Assembly: GCA_949987705.1 (NCBI GenBank)
Contig: OX465284.1
Span: 67,565,470-67,629,469, forward strand
Direction: 5' to 3'
DNA length: 64,000 nt
DNA from: Thereva unica
Lineage: Eukaryota; Arthropoda; Insecta; Diptera; Therevidae
A model generated the notes under the pieces. It ran no database searches. It saw nothing but the letters and a program-made list of their open reading frames with translations, and was not told the origin of the DNA. Made by a program: the position numbers and the translations under genes. The first letter of the stretch is position 1, and the number at the start of each line of letters is the position of its first letter. Shown one piece after another: positions 1-12,643 of the stretch.

Positions 1-102
1 TAAAAATCTAACAATATTGTTACAGTTTCGAGACAGTTTTGTAATATAGAATACCATTTTGGCAGTTTCGAGAGAAATTCTCACAATATTGTAATAGGGA
101 AT

Positions 103-325
103 AAGGCCCCAGGATGCGTGCGCAATTGACTTATTCAGTCATTGAAAGCTTAGGGCCTTTTCAAGAATGCAGGTTGCGTGCGCAATGCTCAATTCAGCAA
201 TTGAGAGTGTGTAGCTGAATAAGTCATTGCGCACGCAACCTGCATTCTTGAAAAGGCCCTACACTTTCAATTGCTGAATAAGTCATTTGCGCACGCATCC
301 TGCATTACTGAAAGCGCCCTATTTG
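103..325. repeat. Palindromic repeat, MITE-like
   Basis: The arms AGGGCCTTTTCAAGAATGCA... at 152-187 and their reverse complement at 225-260 match over about 36 bp, and a second, outer, less perfect pair of arms carrying TGCGTGCGCAA words flanks them. No reading frame is present. It looks like a small terminal-inverted-repeat element or a hairpin-forming repeat. The rest of 1-600 shows nothing recognisable. Confidence 0.6.
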
Positions 326-619
326 GATGAGTGGATCGCTCGTGCATGGAATTACTACAACCGGGGCAAATAAAAATCAGTCTTGTTTAACATAAAACGT
401 GCATTTACCAAGACAATATTTAAATAACATAGAATTTAACAAGAAAAAAGAAACGTTACAAACAAAGACAATTACCCTAACGAGTTTTCTATAATTAAAA
501 TCGTTTTATTTTTTCCTTATACTATTCTCAATTATTCATTAAATCGAATTTAGCTAAAAGGACATTTGCAAATTGCTATTAAGAATGCGTATAGACCTCT
601 TTACTTTTTATTTAATAAT

Positions 620-1714
620 TTACAAGACTTTCTTAATTTCATCATACAATACAAGTACGAAAGCACCGCCTGTGCCACGGAGAACGTTAGAGAAAGCTCC
701 CTTGAAGAAAGCGGAGCCACCTTCTGTCTTCGCGATTGTTGACCAGCAGTGGATGGTGTTCTTATAGACAATATCGGCCTTCTTACGACCAGATTGCATC
801 ATCATACGTCTTCTGACAGTGTCAAATGGATATGACACAATACCAGCGACGGTTGTGACAACCTAAAATTGAAAAAAGGATTAAATATACAAATTCGTTT
901 GAATAATCGAAAGAAATCTTTACCTGAGCAATAGCCCAACTGATGTAGATTGGTGTGTTTTTGGGGTCAGGAAGCATACCACGAGCTGTGTCGTAGAAAC
1001 CGAAGTATGCAGCACGGTAGATAATAATACCTTGAACGGATACGCCGAAGCCTCTGTAGAGACCGGTGAGACCATCAGCCTTGAAGATCTTGGTCAGGCA
1101 ATTTGCTAATCCGGAGAATTCACGTTCTGCTCCACTCTTGCCAGTATCAGCAGCTAAGCTGTTTTTAAAAAAGGGGGGACATGTTTTCATGCACTTTACA
1201 AACAAATGTTGATGTTCACTTACCGGGTACGTGCAAAATCTAAGGGGTAGACAAAACAGAGGGAAGTTGCGCCAGCGGCACCACCAGAAGCTAAGTTACC
1301 GACGAAATACCTCATGAATTGAGTGTTTTTGTCAACACCTCCCAAAAATACCTATGAAATATGAACAAAATTAATTATTAATGGACAAATTTGAATGAAT
1401 GTTTTTTAATTAATACTCACTTGCTTGTATTTATCTTTGAACGCAAAGTTCAAAGCTTGGGTGGGGAAATATCTGATAACGTTGGCAAGATTACCACGCC
1501 AGTAGGCCAAGAATCCTTGTTCTCGTGGGATACGAACAAAACAATCGATCATACCCTTATACCGCTGATCAGCTGATATTTGCTTGGAAATGTGTTGAAC
1601 TTGTAAAAGCAATTTTACGCGTTCAATGGGTGCCACAGCAGTCTTCGAAATCGCTGCGGATACGCCGCCAGCGGCGAAGTCTTTAAGGAATGATATAGGA
1701 TCTGTCAAACCCAT
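620..1714 (-). CDS. ANT: ADP/ATP translocase (mitochondrial carrier, SLC25A4-6 type), complete, 4 exons
   Basis: This inner-membrane carrier exchanges matrix ATP for cytosolic ADP. Coding exons on the minus strand are 1714-1421, 1351-1224, 1158-924 and 862-620 (stop included). All introns are 61-70 bp with GT-AG ends (CAA|GTGAGT, CCCG|GTAAGT, CTCAG|GTAAAG), and the joined length is exactly 900 nt, i.e. 299 residues, the usual insect ANT length. Visible landmarks are [16 protein letters not shown] in repeat 1, [15 protein letters not shown] in repeat 2, and [16 protein letters not shown] in repeat 3. The last contains the RRRMMM signature specific to adenine nucleotide translocases. The N-terminus ([13 protein letters not shown]) starts at the only sensible ATG. 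A polypyrimidine-AG just upstream (TTTTTAG at about 1719-1725) suggests a 5'-UTR intron. An AATAAA lies at 607-612, immediately after the stop. No frameshift or missing key residue is seen, so the gene looks functional. Confidence 0.97.
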
Positions 1715-1818
1715 TGTGCTAAAAATTAAAGAATGAAAATATAATTAGCTAAGATTATCATAAATAAAAGATATTGTTGATATTGATATGTTTATTGTTT
1801 TTACAAAATTTTATAATC

Positions 1819-2110
1819 TAGAAATTCGTTTATAACAAGAACAACTCGTCTGTGGAACAACCTTCCAAAGACAGTATTCCCGAACTCATACAACATCCAA
1901 GAGTTCAAACGCAAGGTTCATCGCAACTTTCTGCAACACCCCCTTGACTCCCCCTAACCTATTATGTCCTTCTCTCTATCTTTCGAGCTAAGCTTACTAC
2001 TGGACATTGCACCATGACTTAAACGACATGACGTACTAGTAATACAAAGGGTGACACCTGAGCTTAGACTATCACATAAAAAAAGTCGTCTCCAAGAAAA
2101 ATCTTACTAA
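1819..2110 (+). mobile_element. 3' end of a jockey-like non-LTR retrotransposon (5'-truncated)
   Basis: The plus strand encodes the C-terminal tail of a LINE polyprotein ([19 protein letters not shown]) followed by a 3' UTR (TGCACCATGACTTAAACGAC...) and an A-rich end. The same tail is found in the larger copy at 41150-43855, whose 3' UTR continues at 59046. It is a short truncated insertion upstream of the translocase gene. Confidence 0.75.
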
Positions 2111-2235
2111 AAAAAGAACGAACCTACTAAATAAATAGTTCCAAATTAAATATTATGTACATTTTCTTTAAAACAATAAAATATGAAACACAAAATCATG
2201 TAACATATTTTATTTTTTTATTGGAAAGAAATGGT
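2111..2235. other. AT-rich spacer without gene
   Basis: AT-rich sequence between the LINE tail and the large palindrome; nothing coding is visible. Confidence 0.5.
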
Positions 2236-3323
2236 GGTAAATGTTGAATATAAGGGTACCCACCTCCGATTTTGATGAAATTTTTACACAAAGTACAGTT
2301 ATTTATGTACATTCCAACGGTAAAAAAAAAAAATGTCGCTCAAGTCCCGTTATCCTGCAATTCCACTTTAAAGTACCGTTTTTTCAATAATTGAACAGGT
2401 GATAACTCCTGTATTATTTCACCAATTTCAATGAAATTTGCACACGATGTATATTTTAATGCGGACAATTTTTTGGTAAAAAAAAAAATTGGGCTCGTGT
2501 ACCGTTACCTTTTTATTTAACTTAAAAGTACTAAGTACTTTAGAATAAAAAAAGGTACATAAAAAAATCATTTTTTCCTACTTACAGACATTGCAGTGCT
2601 TTAAACAAAAATATTTAAAAGTATTTTTTTAAGGAGGTGACTATTTAGACCGTGAGGCAGGCAGGCAGGCAGGCGTTAAGGAGGTGACTATTTAGACCGT
2701 GAGGCAGGCAGGCAGGCAGGCGTTAAGGAGGTGACTATTTAGACCGTGAGGCAGGCAGGCAGGCAGGCAGGCGTTAAGGAGGTGACTATTTAGACCGTGA
2801 GGCAGGCAGGCAGGCAGGCAGGCAGGCGCGCGCGCGCCTGCCTGCCTGCCTGCCTCACGGTCTAAATAGTCACCTCCTTAACGCCTGCCTGCCTGCCTGC
2901 CTGCCTCACGGTCTAAATAGTCACCTCCTTAAAAAAATACTTTTAAATATTTTTTTTTAAAGCACTGCAATGTCTGTAAGTAGGAAAAAATGATTTTTTT
3001 ATGTACCTTTTTTTATTCTAAAGTACTTAGTACTTTTAAGTTAAATAAAAAGGTAACGGTACACGAGCCCAATTTTTTTTTTACCAAAAAATTGTCCGCA
3101 TTAAAATATACATCGTGTGCAAATTTCATTGAAATTGGTGAAATAATACAGGAGTTATCACCTGTTCAATTATTGAAAAAACGGTACTTTAAAGTGGAAT
3201 TGCAGGATAACGGGACTTGAGCGACATTTTTTTTTTTACCGTTGGAATGTACATAAATAACTGTACTTTGTGTAAAAATTTCATCAAAATCGGAGGTGGG
3301 TACCCTTATATTCAACATTTACC
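2236..3323. repeat. 1.1-kb foldback palindrome with tandem subrepeats
   Basis: The left arm from GGTAAATGTTGAATATAAGG (2236) is repeated as its reverse complement ending at 3323. The arms meet at a (CG)n core at about 2827-2836. Next to the centre each arm carries about 45-55 bp tandem units (GTTAAGGAGGTGACTATTTA plus a variable (GGCA)n run): four in the left arm and about two in the right. Unequal subrepeat numbers inside long inverted arms are characteristic of Foldback-type transposons. The only ORF inside is the arm itself and is not a gene. Confidence 0.8.
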
Positions 3324-3384
3324 GAAATGGTTCTCACATTGAAAGTTATATTAAGGTCGGAAAAAAGGGAAAGTCAATAAATCC

Positions 3385-3470
3385 ACGGGGTTTATTCGAA
3401 CCACAGACTTCAGGAATGGAAGCCATGAGTCTGAACTTCTAACTTACCGATGTCGGTTAAATAAAAAGCA
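3385..3470 (-). repeat. Possible tRNA-like SINE fragment
   Basis: On the minus strand a box-B-like GTGGTTCGAATAAACC follows an A-box-like segment (TCGGTAAGTTAGAAGTTCAG) at about the right spacing. I could not fold a full tRNA cloverleaf, so this is only a possible tRNA-derived SINE remnant. Confidence 0.3.
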
Positions 3471-4244
3471 AGTTTTTGCAATGAAAAAAATAATACCACA
3501 AGGGAAATCATTAAAAAATATTGCTTGCACAGCGGGCTACGTTGCACAAATTGTTCCACCATGTATGGGCCCTAAAAATTGCGTGTATGGATAAAATACA
3601 AGCACACGTGCATTGTAATTTTCCCTTCGAAATTTGAGAAGTTTTTATGCAAAAGTGGACAAATCCAGTTTGAATAATTTTACACAAAGTGCGTTTTTCT
3701 CTGCGGATTTCTTATGTTTTGGTTGGAAATGCATTTTAGAAGCCTTTTTAACATATGATTGAACTCGATTTTTAATCAAACAATTCCGCCCTGTTATAAT
3801 AATCACCTTTAAGTACCCCGAAATATGCTTAGCTCATTTCGATATATAATTGGATTTGTTCGCTTTTGTGTGAAAGCTCATTTGTTTACGGTAACTACAC
3901 TGCTCCACCCTTAGTATCTGAGCACAGCACTAGCCATAGTGAGACTGATTAAATTATGACTTGAGAATATACATAAATGAGCCGGTAATGAGTGAAGTTT
4001 CTCGCTTTTGGGGAATTCCGACTCACGCAACGTATGGAAACAGCGATTTTGAGATTCCCTTTTTTTTTTTGGTAAAATAGAATTTGTAAACAATGACAAC
4101 CTAACAGCGGAAATTAAAAGATAAAAGACAAAACATATCAAAATATTTTAAGTAAAAAAAAGATAAGCTGTAGTATAAATTTTAACAAAACTTATCTTAT
4201 ACAAAACTATAATAAAACCAGTTGTCATGTAGCGATAGGAGGTA
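3471..4244. other. Intergenic, nothing recognised
   Basis: AT-rich sequence with short ORFs of low complexity; no conserved motif, RNA or repeat arm was recognised. Confidence 0.5.
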
Positions 4245-4620
4245 TGGATGCTAGCTAGGTTTGTCAACAGGTTCTCGGAAATTGTGAGAGAATCATTCTC
4301 CGATGGATCAGAGGCGCAGGAAATGAAGAGGGTGTTCAGAGAAGAAGACACAACCTTTCACCAAAGTTGCACCAAATATACCTGCCAACCAAAACCATCA
4401 AGATCTCACGACTACGCTGGACAGGGCATTAATAAGAATGTCTGAGCAAGCCCCCCCCAAATGATGTTCCTCAACAGGACCAAGAAAAGAATGCTACAAG
4501 GAAGACCTAGTAAGTGATATAAAAACGACTTAGAAAGGGAGTTACGCATAGTTGGTATTACCAACTGGAAGAGTAAGTGGCAAGACCGATAACGATGGAA
4601 GACAATTCTTGAGGCCCAGG
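4245..4620 (+). pseudogene. C-terminal relic of a non-LTR retrotransposon polyprotein
   Basis: Across several frameshifted frames the plus strand reads a tail typical of RTE/CR1-like LINEs: GRPRK/S-like, then LERELRIVGITNWKSKWQDR and RWKTILEAQEK. No catalytic RT motif remains. The piece is 5'-truncated and broken by a C-run and small indels. Confidence 0.6.
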
Positions 4621-7600
4621 AAAAATCGATTTATACGAAGTTGCAAAAATTTTCCAGTGCTTCTACGCTAACAGTATAATATTTAAAATATAAGTATGTA
4701 TATCTTAGAAATAAGCATTACTCGGGGTTGTTCCGCAATTCGAGTGGAACGAAATCGTATCGGAATTAAATTTAACTTGAATTAAATATATGTATATGGA
4801 ATTGATCGAAATGTGGAACATCTAAATCGAATTGTAGAACTCCGCCGACTATATCATCTGGCAAAACATCAACGGATGTTCTTATAGTTTTATGAAAATA
4901 TGCGGTTCACACCCGACGCCAATTTAAATAATGACTAAGGTTTCATTTCAATTTGACAAAAACACCATTTTCTCAAGTCCGTCAGTCCTCCAAAGTTAGA
5001 ATTCGTATTATCGCCACAAAGACCAATACTTTTTCCTATAAATTCTGTCTTCAAGAAAGGTAGTTCTCAATATCGGATGACTCTAAAAAAAATTCTCAAC
5101 TCCTTAACCCCAATCTATAAATCTACATTGGTAAAACTGTTATTTCCTTATTTCATTTAAGATTGAAACAAATAAATATGTTATTATTGTGCAAAGCTCT
5201 TTAAACCGTAAGGCATTATTAGTTCTGCCTTGGTTCGCGAAATTCTAATTTCTCAAATGCCAATTGAAGCAGCTTAGCTTTATAATGTTATCATGAAATT
5301 TAAAGTTATATTACCGTCACGCAAAAGCGAGTTCGCTGAAGAGCAACTGTTTCCGTAGTATGTCCGATAAGGGATTCAAGGAGCATAAGTCAAGTTATGT
5401 TATTAAAAGATATGTGATATTTATAATTTATTATTTAGCCGGCGTAAGATATAGCCAAGAAATTCAACTAACTTTAATTAATCTCATACATCTCAGCTGA
5501 TTATTTATTCGCTTTATGTTTAACCTTGAACTTATTAGCTTAGAGGAGTACATCTTGTTGTGAATGCATTTTGAAAGAAAGTGAAGTCGTTGAGCCTTAA
5601 CTTGTGATAAGTCAATACTACACATGTTGTTACATTCCTCTTGAAATCAGTTTTAAATCTTTTAGACAGGCGCATGAATTAAAATAACAAAATAAAACGA
5701 AAAGTAGCAGAATTTAAATTAATAAGTAAATCTGCTAGTCATCTGCGGTACTAAAGAAATTAGTAGACTGCAAGCGAATACAAAGTTTCAAATAGAATCT
5801 TCGCCATGTCTGCACAAAGAATACTTGTGCAGACCCCGGTTTCTTTCCAAAAGTATAATTGATTCAAACATAAATTGAGATCTTCAGTCTATTATTCATG
5901 AAATTAACCAGTTATTTATGTGTACTTTGTATTAGGATATCGATGGTTTTATAAACAATAAAAGAAGTTCGTTCTAGCTTTCAATTCAATTTTGTTGCTG
6001 TTTGTTGATCTACAATCTTCTAGCTGTCCTCATTGGATCTCCTGACCTCAAATATTTCTTTTTAGACTTGTGCCATCTGATGACATAACTTCAATGTCGT
6101 CTCCTTCAACGTGTTAATAGTTTTACACATATACAATAAAAATAATATTAAATAAGTTTATATTCTATGGTTTCAATCTTATAATCCTCTAGTATATGTA
6201 TCTAGGTTGCCACTAAGGCAACCATATGAATGAGGTTTTTTTATTGATTCGCAATTCTTACAAACCTTTAATTCTTAACTATAATTAAAACGCGATTGAA
6301 ACGTGGTAAATATAAATATAATAAATCAATTTTCTCTAAAATGTAATCAATGTTTTTTTTTAAACTGACGTGTGTATTTTTAGGACAAGATAACACATTA
6401 TATATACTTTGTTAATGATTCTATTTATATATAAACTTGATTCCTTGTCCGCTCTGCTATTATCAATCCTTGCTCTTTCGTTATTCAACATTTTTGTTTA
6501 CGCTTCACTAGTTTTTATTTTTATTTTAGGATTTATATAAGTGTCAAGGACTGGCGTTTTTTTATTTACTTTGTTCCACTAGTTTTTGTTAGTATAAAAC
6601 ATTTCATAAAAAGAACATTGTTTTTTTTTTTGAGAAGGTTATATTATTTGAGGCGTTTAAAAGAAAGATGCAAGTGTAACAAACACAAAATTTATTTTGG
6701 TACATTCATAAACAAAGTTAACTTGCAATTTTTTTCAATGTTATTCTAAAGAATAAAGAATTGTATCATTGTATTGTTTAATGTGGCTTAGGTCGTTCTT
6801 CCGTTGACTTTTTGTGACTTAGGCCTACCGCTGAGTGCCTCATTTATACCATCGATTTTGCAACAATTATCCCCGATATCGTAACAATCAGCATTATAAC
6901 AGTGTTTTATGTTTATCATCTCATAAATTATACTTTATCAACTGTGTCTACAAAAAACATGTAGGATAAAAATTACTTTAGAAAAACTAATGTAGACTGC
7001 TTGCTATTGTATGTTCATATTAAATTTTGATCTTGTTCTAATGGTGCTTCCTTTGTTTACCGAGGCTTTTTTCCTATAACATTTTATGCAATTTTCGCTC
7101 AGCAACCATGTTGCGCAAAAAAAGCCGCTACGTTTAAAAAAAATGGAGTGGTCTTTTCAACAGACTGCGGTCTTTCAATGGAAATTTTCTAAAAACTACC
7201 GATTCTGAAAGACAAAGCCGCAGTCTTTTTCGTCAAAATCTTTCTACAAAAGACGCTATAGTGTAGACCCACTAAACTTGCAAAAATCTTAATATAACAC
7301 GCATTTATATAAAAGATTAAATAAAACGCACAATCAGCCTGTGATCTTATCTAAATACATATGTATATTCGACATAGGAGCATAAGAAGAGTAATAGAAA
7401 ACTGCTAAAAAACACTTGAATCTCAGAAGCAGGAACTCTCATAATGATAAAATGGCCAAAAATTGAACCCCATCGTTTATCATTTGATCTATAAAACAGG
7501 ATGTATATCTAGACACATAAAAACTTTTCAAGATAATTCTCACGTGACGAATTGACGCATATCTACATAGTGCGAATTGAAAGAGTATTATATCAAAATA

Positions 7601-9543
7601 TTTGTAGGAAATTTTCCGCCCATTGTTAGCCCATTTTTACTTTTCTTCTAGAACTTGAATATTTTCTTTTTCTATCTTGAGTCTAGCCTAATGTTAATGA
7701 AAAAAGTTTTTCCCCCCAAGTCCAAGTCAAACAATGGATCGATTCGTCGGTGGTTTTTTGTGTAAATTTTAATGAAAAAATTCGGTAGTAATTTGAATCC
7801 TCCCTTTCTAAAATCAACAAATTCAATTATCTGTAATAAAACCTTTTAAATTTTATTAAATAAATAAAATAAAAAAACTAATATGTTATGTCAGTGTTGA
7901 TATTACGAAACGTTTCTTACGTAACACCTTTTCCCCAATTGTAAATAAAGATGCTTTTCTTTCCACTAAATGTATTTTTTTAATATAAACTTGTCGTCAA
8001 ATTAATAAAACACCCTGTGCTTTTGCCAAGATCGAAGACGTATGAATTAATTGTGTGATGTATATAGCGACACTTATTCACTGGACGGACTATCATGCGT
8101 ATTTCAATTAACGTTTCCTGCACAATACGAATGCTCGAGTCAAAGGTCGGAAACTCCGAAAATGTTCTCTTGATGCTAAACCCAATATCTTCTAAAATAA
8201 ATCTTTTTTCTTTTTTATGAAAATGTATGTTAATTTTTACTATATAGCTAAATATCATTTTGACAATTGTGTGCAAAGAAAATGTCTCGTGACAGGCGTG
8301 AAACTCGCCCATGTATAAATATAATTTAAGCTTGTTCTCAAAAAACAACACAAGCATTTTCCGAAGATTCTAATATAAATCAACTACATCAAGATGAAGC
8401 ATCTGCATGAAATAATTCGCCGATTCATTAGATAATCGAATAGAATTAATATTATAAACCTAAGTCCCTTAGAAATTTGCCCTACAAAACCAGTAAACTT
8501 GAACTTCGACAATCTGCTAATTTTATTTCTGACGTCGCCTCTAAATACTTGTGCAAAATCAAAGAGGATTTTATTAAAATAGAACTAGCGACGAGAAATT
8601 AGACCATCGCACACAAATGCATTGCGTAACACACATCTTATTCGCTCTTGGAATTATATAAAATGGACTCGCTACCTATTTAAATCAATGAATTCAGGAG
8701 CACCACGTGTTTATTTCTGGCCCTTGTAGGAGGATTTTGTCTTGAAATTACAAAAAAGATATGCAAGAAATTTAGTCGATCGATAAACAGCATGTTGGCC
8801 TTGAGTATGCGCCGACTTTACGTAACATCCTTTGCTCCAAATATCTTATATTAAATCCAATTCTTTTTTTTTAAATTAAATCCAATGTTTAAAACAATTT
8901 CAAGGTAAAATTGAAAAAAAAATCGTTCTAAACTATCGCCCACTGTTACATAACCTGTCATTCTAACATTATAATTAATGAGTACAATAAAATAATTTAA
9001 GAATAAACTTAGTTTGTAAACACATTTTGTAATATTTATGTTCAAATAGAATACCTTTTAGATTGCTTTACAAGTTACAGAAAAATTTAACACACTGCAC
9101 CAAACAAAAACCACCTTTGCGCTTATCTTCACTTAACGACCGCGGTACGAAAAGTGGTAGGTGATGACTGGGCCGCTTAAAGAAATGGCCGACCGTACAT
9201 CCAGAGAAGGGTCAGTTTAGCCAACCTAATAAAAATACAATTTCCGCTTCAACCGTTGCAATACAAATACCAAGTTTACAAGAAACGCCACATTAGAGGC
9301 CAAAATAAAGACGCAGCGAAGTCTAAAACCGGCTGAAATTTAAATTGCAGAGGTGGGGTTGTGATATATTTTTATTGAATATTTAAGATTTTATCATATA
9401 TTGTGAAAATGGCTTTGAATATATCGTGCAAATGCAGATTTATTTTTTCAATTTAAATTAATTCATTTTTTAAATAAATTTGAATACACAGGAAGTTTTG
9501 ATGCAATGGCAGTACTAATCTTCGAAGCCGGGGTTCCATGCTT
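4621..9543. other. Gene-poor AT-rich intergenic region
   Basis: About 4.9 kb without a recognisable gene or structured repeat. One 125-residue minus-strand ORF (7980-8357) has non-repetitive composition (e.g. EDIGFSIKRTFSEFPTFDSS) but matches no family I know and has no clear start context or splice partners, so I do not call it as a gene. Confidence 0.5.
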
Positions 9544-9720
9544 AAGGCTCAAGCAGAACCAATCCGTTCCGTCCGTTTTTAAAAGTTGGAAATTCGACAT
9601 TTTCATAAACTTTCCATGAGACGAACGGAACGGTAGCCACAATCAAGCGGACGGAATGTCAAAAAGAACAAAGGAAAAACGTGCGGAGCGGACGGAACGG
9701 ATTGGTTGTGCTTCAGCCTT
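9544..9720. mobile_element. MITE with 32-bp terminal inverted repeats
   Basis: The left end AAGGCTCAAGCAGAACCAAT and the right end, reverse complemented (AAGGCTGAAGCACAACCAAT), agree with two mismatches and continue through the CCGTTCC core. Only 177 bp long and non-coding. Confidence 0.8.
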
Positions 9721-9734
9721 TAGATTAACACATA

Positions 9735-9900
9735 GGCCCATTTTACACGTTGAAACATGAAACAAAAAGTTTCGCTTAGTTTGATGGGGAGAGGTGAGAA
9801 AGGGCTTGGGGGGACACGTGTTCTCTCAAGCCCTCTCTCACGTCTCGCCGTCAAACTGAGCGAAACTTTCTGTTTCGTGTTTTATCGTGTAAAATGGGCC
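9735..9900. mobile_element. MITE family with GGCCCATTTTACACG ends, copy 1
   Basis: Inverted ends GGCCCATTTTACACGTTGAA and (reverse complement of right) GGCCCATTTTACACGATAAA enclose an imperfect hairpin of 166 bp. A longer relative sits at 11424-11719 inside another MITE. Confidence 0.8.
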
Positions 9901-9950
9901 ATACTATAGATTGAGTGTAAAGTGGGATCTTATTCTAAAGCCAGACTTAT

Positions 9951-10070
9951 ATACCTAGTTTATAGCTACTCCAAAAATAATTCGAATTATGGATCATCCA
10001 AAATTTTTTTCCCTATAAACGAGGTAAATCGAATTATGGCTTAAACCGAAATTTTTCGGCTTAAGGGTCT
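9951..10070. repeat. Arm of the AATTCGAATTATGG inverted-repeat family
   Basis: TAGTTTATAGCTACTCCAAA, AATAATTCGAATTATGG and a CCCTATAAACGAGG segment recur in reverse orientation at about 12644-12765 and again at 14470-14600. These look like arms of one dispersed element family now separated by later insertions. Confidence 0.6.
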
Positions 10071-10794
10071 GTGCCAAAATAGCAATTCAAATGTCAATTT
10101 GTATGGAAAACCCATTTCAATTGGTAAATTTGGTTTTCGACGGTTTGCGTCTATGGAAATGTGTAAATTATTATAAACATTTCAGTTTTTACTTTAATCA
10201 AGTCAGCCGTTAAATAAATTTAAAAAAGCAAACAAGTAATAACAATAACGGAAAAATGGAAATGCAAGAACGGATTAAAATAATAAGTTTTTTCCTTAGC
10301 TAAACGGAGTTGGGCTGTACAAATGTTTCAAGAAAAATATTATGCAATCAAAAACAAATATGATTGTCTGATTATTTTCATATCAAGTGGAAATAGATTT
10401 ACAGTTAATTAATTTAAAAAGTTAATATGTAATTACACCAAAGAATAAAAACAAAACGTAACTGGAAACCAACTATTATTATTTTTTTTGTTTTAAACAC
10501 TCGTATGGAGACATCATTTTAATACAATGTTTTTAGTTTTGCAGGAAGAAACTAAAAAAACATTGCAATCAGGGATAACGCTCAATCATTTATTTATAAG
10601 AAAAAGAATAAATCTAACAATCGAATCTAACATAATAAAATTTTAATAAATTTTCTACAAATATTGTTTCTCCGTCCATTTTTACTTAAAAGTTTTTAAT
10701 TGTCATTGAAATGTGTGAATTGGTATTTTGGCACACTTTGGGATATCGAAGTGCCCTGGGAAATGAGAAAAATTCGAAAGGGTATTTTGGCAAA

Positions 10795-10948
10795 CGGCCT
10801 AAGCCATAGTTATAAGAATGTATTTCTACCCGTTTATACGCTAATTCGAAATTTTGACATAATTTATCTAGTTTATAGCAGAAAAATTAAATCGATTTAA
10901 ACCAAAGTTACGTCAAAATTTCGAATTAGCGTATAAACGGGTATTAAA
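10795..10948. repeat. Inverted repeat of the same family (CCCGTTTATACGCTAATTCG)
   Basis: CCCGTTTATACGCTAATTCG at about 10830 is matched by its reverse complement near 10920. The stretch between contains TAGTTTATAGCAG, and the module recurs at about 14380-14460. Non-coding. Confidence 0.6.
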
Positions 10949-10954
10949 TACAAT

Positions 10955-11302
10955 AGAGTGAAATTACACGGCCATTCACTTGGGACTCACGTCAAACCTG
11001 TCTGTGTAAAATTTGAGTATTACACGAAGCATCTAAATTTCTGCCTCTTTTCCGTGTAACAATTCTATTGTCTATGTGGTTGTGCACAAAACAACAAAAA
11101 TTCTTATAATTATCGCAGTCCCAGTGAAAAAAGTTATGCTTGTGTTAGTGTAATTTGCTGTGAGACCGAAATTTTTCTTGGATTCACAAGTGAGACCAAC
11201 ACATGCACTTCCCTGCGCCCCCTTGTCTAAAAAACCGGTTTATTGGAAGTGATTGGAAAGTGAGTCTTGGAAAGTGATAGGTCGTGTAATTTGGCTCATA
11301 CG
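10955..11302. mobile_element. MITE with AAATTACACG-type ends
   Basis: GAGTGAAATTACACGGCC...GACTCAC on the left is mirrored on the right by GTGAGTC...GTCGTGTAATTTGG. It lies within the previous repeat family and is non-coding. Confidence 0.55.
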
Positions 11303-11338
11303 GTTACCACAAATGCATTCTTATAACTATGGCTTAAG

Positions 11339-12185
11339 CACTGACATATAGAATGGACTGCTTATGAGAAATTTTTCATGGCACCAATTTGTTCCATAGG
11401 CTAAAAACCTTTTTTCACTCCATGGCTCATTTTACACGATGAAACACGAAACGAAACAAAGTTGCCTGCAATCGCTAATTCCCTTTTGGAGTTTCCTCAA
11501 AAACTTCATCGGTGTCTACATGAGTAAACTTCTCATTTCTCTTTTTTACAAAGAAATCAGAGAAAAAACAACAACAAACCTGAAGCTGTCAAACTGTTTC
11601 CGCAAAGTTGCTTCCAAAAGTTTGTTGGCAAAATTTCACGTCCCCTCAAGCCCTCTCTCACCCCTAGCCTAAGCTCGCTGGAAACTTTATGTTTTGTGTT
11701 TCATCGTGTAAAATGGGCCCATGTAAACACCGGAATCATTTTTGAAATTTACATTTTTTTAAATACGTACTTAAAACATTAAAACAACACAAATATTTTG
11801 TTTAAAAAAATTAATAAACACTATTTTCACTTTTTCACCTTTTAAAAGGCTTTTTTTTTCATTAATTTGCAAATTTTATGTGTATCTGATTTAAGTTCTT
11901 AACGCCTGTCTTAGCAACTGACATTCTGTATGTCAAAATCCGGGGGCTTATGGGGAAAAGAGCAAAAGATATAAACATCACTATACCCGTCAATTTTTTT
12001 CTAATTGATTTAACGCAAAAGATATAAACATCACTATACCCGTCTATTTTTTTCTAATTGATTTTATTTCTGAGTGCTTCTGTCAGTTTGGGGGCTTATG
12101 GATGAGCGAGCGACTATACCTTTTTGGTGCCATCGGTTTGTATGGGAATAATTGCTGATGAGCAGTCCATTGTTATATGTCAGTG
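11339..12185. mobile_element. hAT-like MITE, copy 1, with perfect 8-bp target duplication
   Basis: The ends CACTGACATATAGAATGGAC and AGCAGTCCATTGTTATATGT|CAGTG are inverted repeats beginning CACTG. GGCTTAAG flanks the element directly on both sides (11331-11338 and 12186-12193). An 8-bp duplication with CA(C/G)TG ends is diagnostic of hAT-superfamily elements. No transposase is present, so it is non-autonomous. It contains an internal duplicated segment (GCAAAAGATATAAACATCAC twice near 11960-12040) and a nested MITE at 11424-11719. Confidence 0.85.
11424..11719. mobile_element. MITE family with GGCCCATTTTACACG ends, copy 2, nested in a hAT-like MITE
   Basis: The ends GGCTCATTTTACACGATGAA and TTCATCGTGTAAAATGGGCC are inverted. 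The uninterrupted target (CACTCCATGTAAACACC) can be read in the related hAT MITE at about 35770-35785, showing insertion at CATG with that tetranucleotide present on both sides. Non-coding. Confidence 0.8.
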
Positions 12186-12194
12186 GGCTTAAGC

Positions 12195-12643
12195 CACTGA
12201 CATATAGTAATGGACTGCTAAATAAGCAAAATCCCATACAAAAAAGTGGCACCAAAAACTATTGCTGACTCGCTCCCACGTTAAATTCCAATGAACTGTA
12301 ATCGTCAGCGCATATCAGCGATGTAAACATAATAAGAAAAAAATAGACAGGTATAGTTTTCGTTCTTCTGCCTCACTCTTGAGCTATTTTAAAAAGTCCG
12401 TTAAACAGGGAAAATAACTGTCACAGTTTTGGAATAAATACATTTATTTAATGAAAAAACTGCTAATAAATAGAAATGAGTGATGGAAATTAATTTCTAT
12501 TAATTATAACAGACATCTTATCACTTATTTTCGCCTAAATTCGAAGAAAAATTTTTTGTTTACATGAAAAAGGTTTTCTATTTCTGGAGAAAAATGGTGC
12601 CATTCAGCATCGTCAATCAGCAGTCCATTACTATATGTCAGTG
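12195..12643. mobile_element. hAT-like MITE, copy 2, with perfect 8-bp target duplication
   Basis: CACTGACATATAGTAATGGA and TCCATTACTATATGTCAGTG form the ends. GCTTAAGC flanks both sides (12187-12194, 12644-12651), partly reusing the duplication left by copy 1. It is 449 bp and non-coding. Confidence 0.85.
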
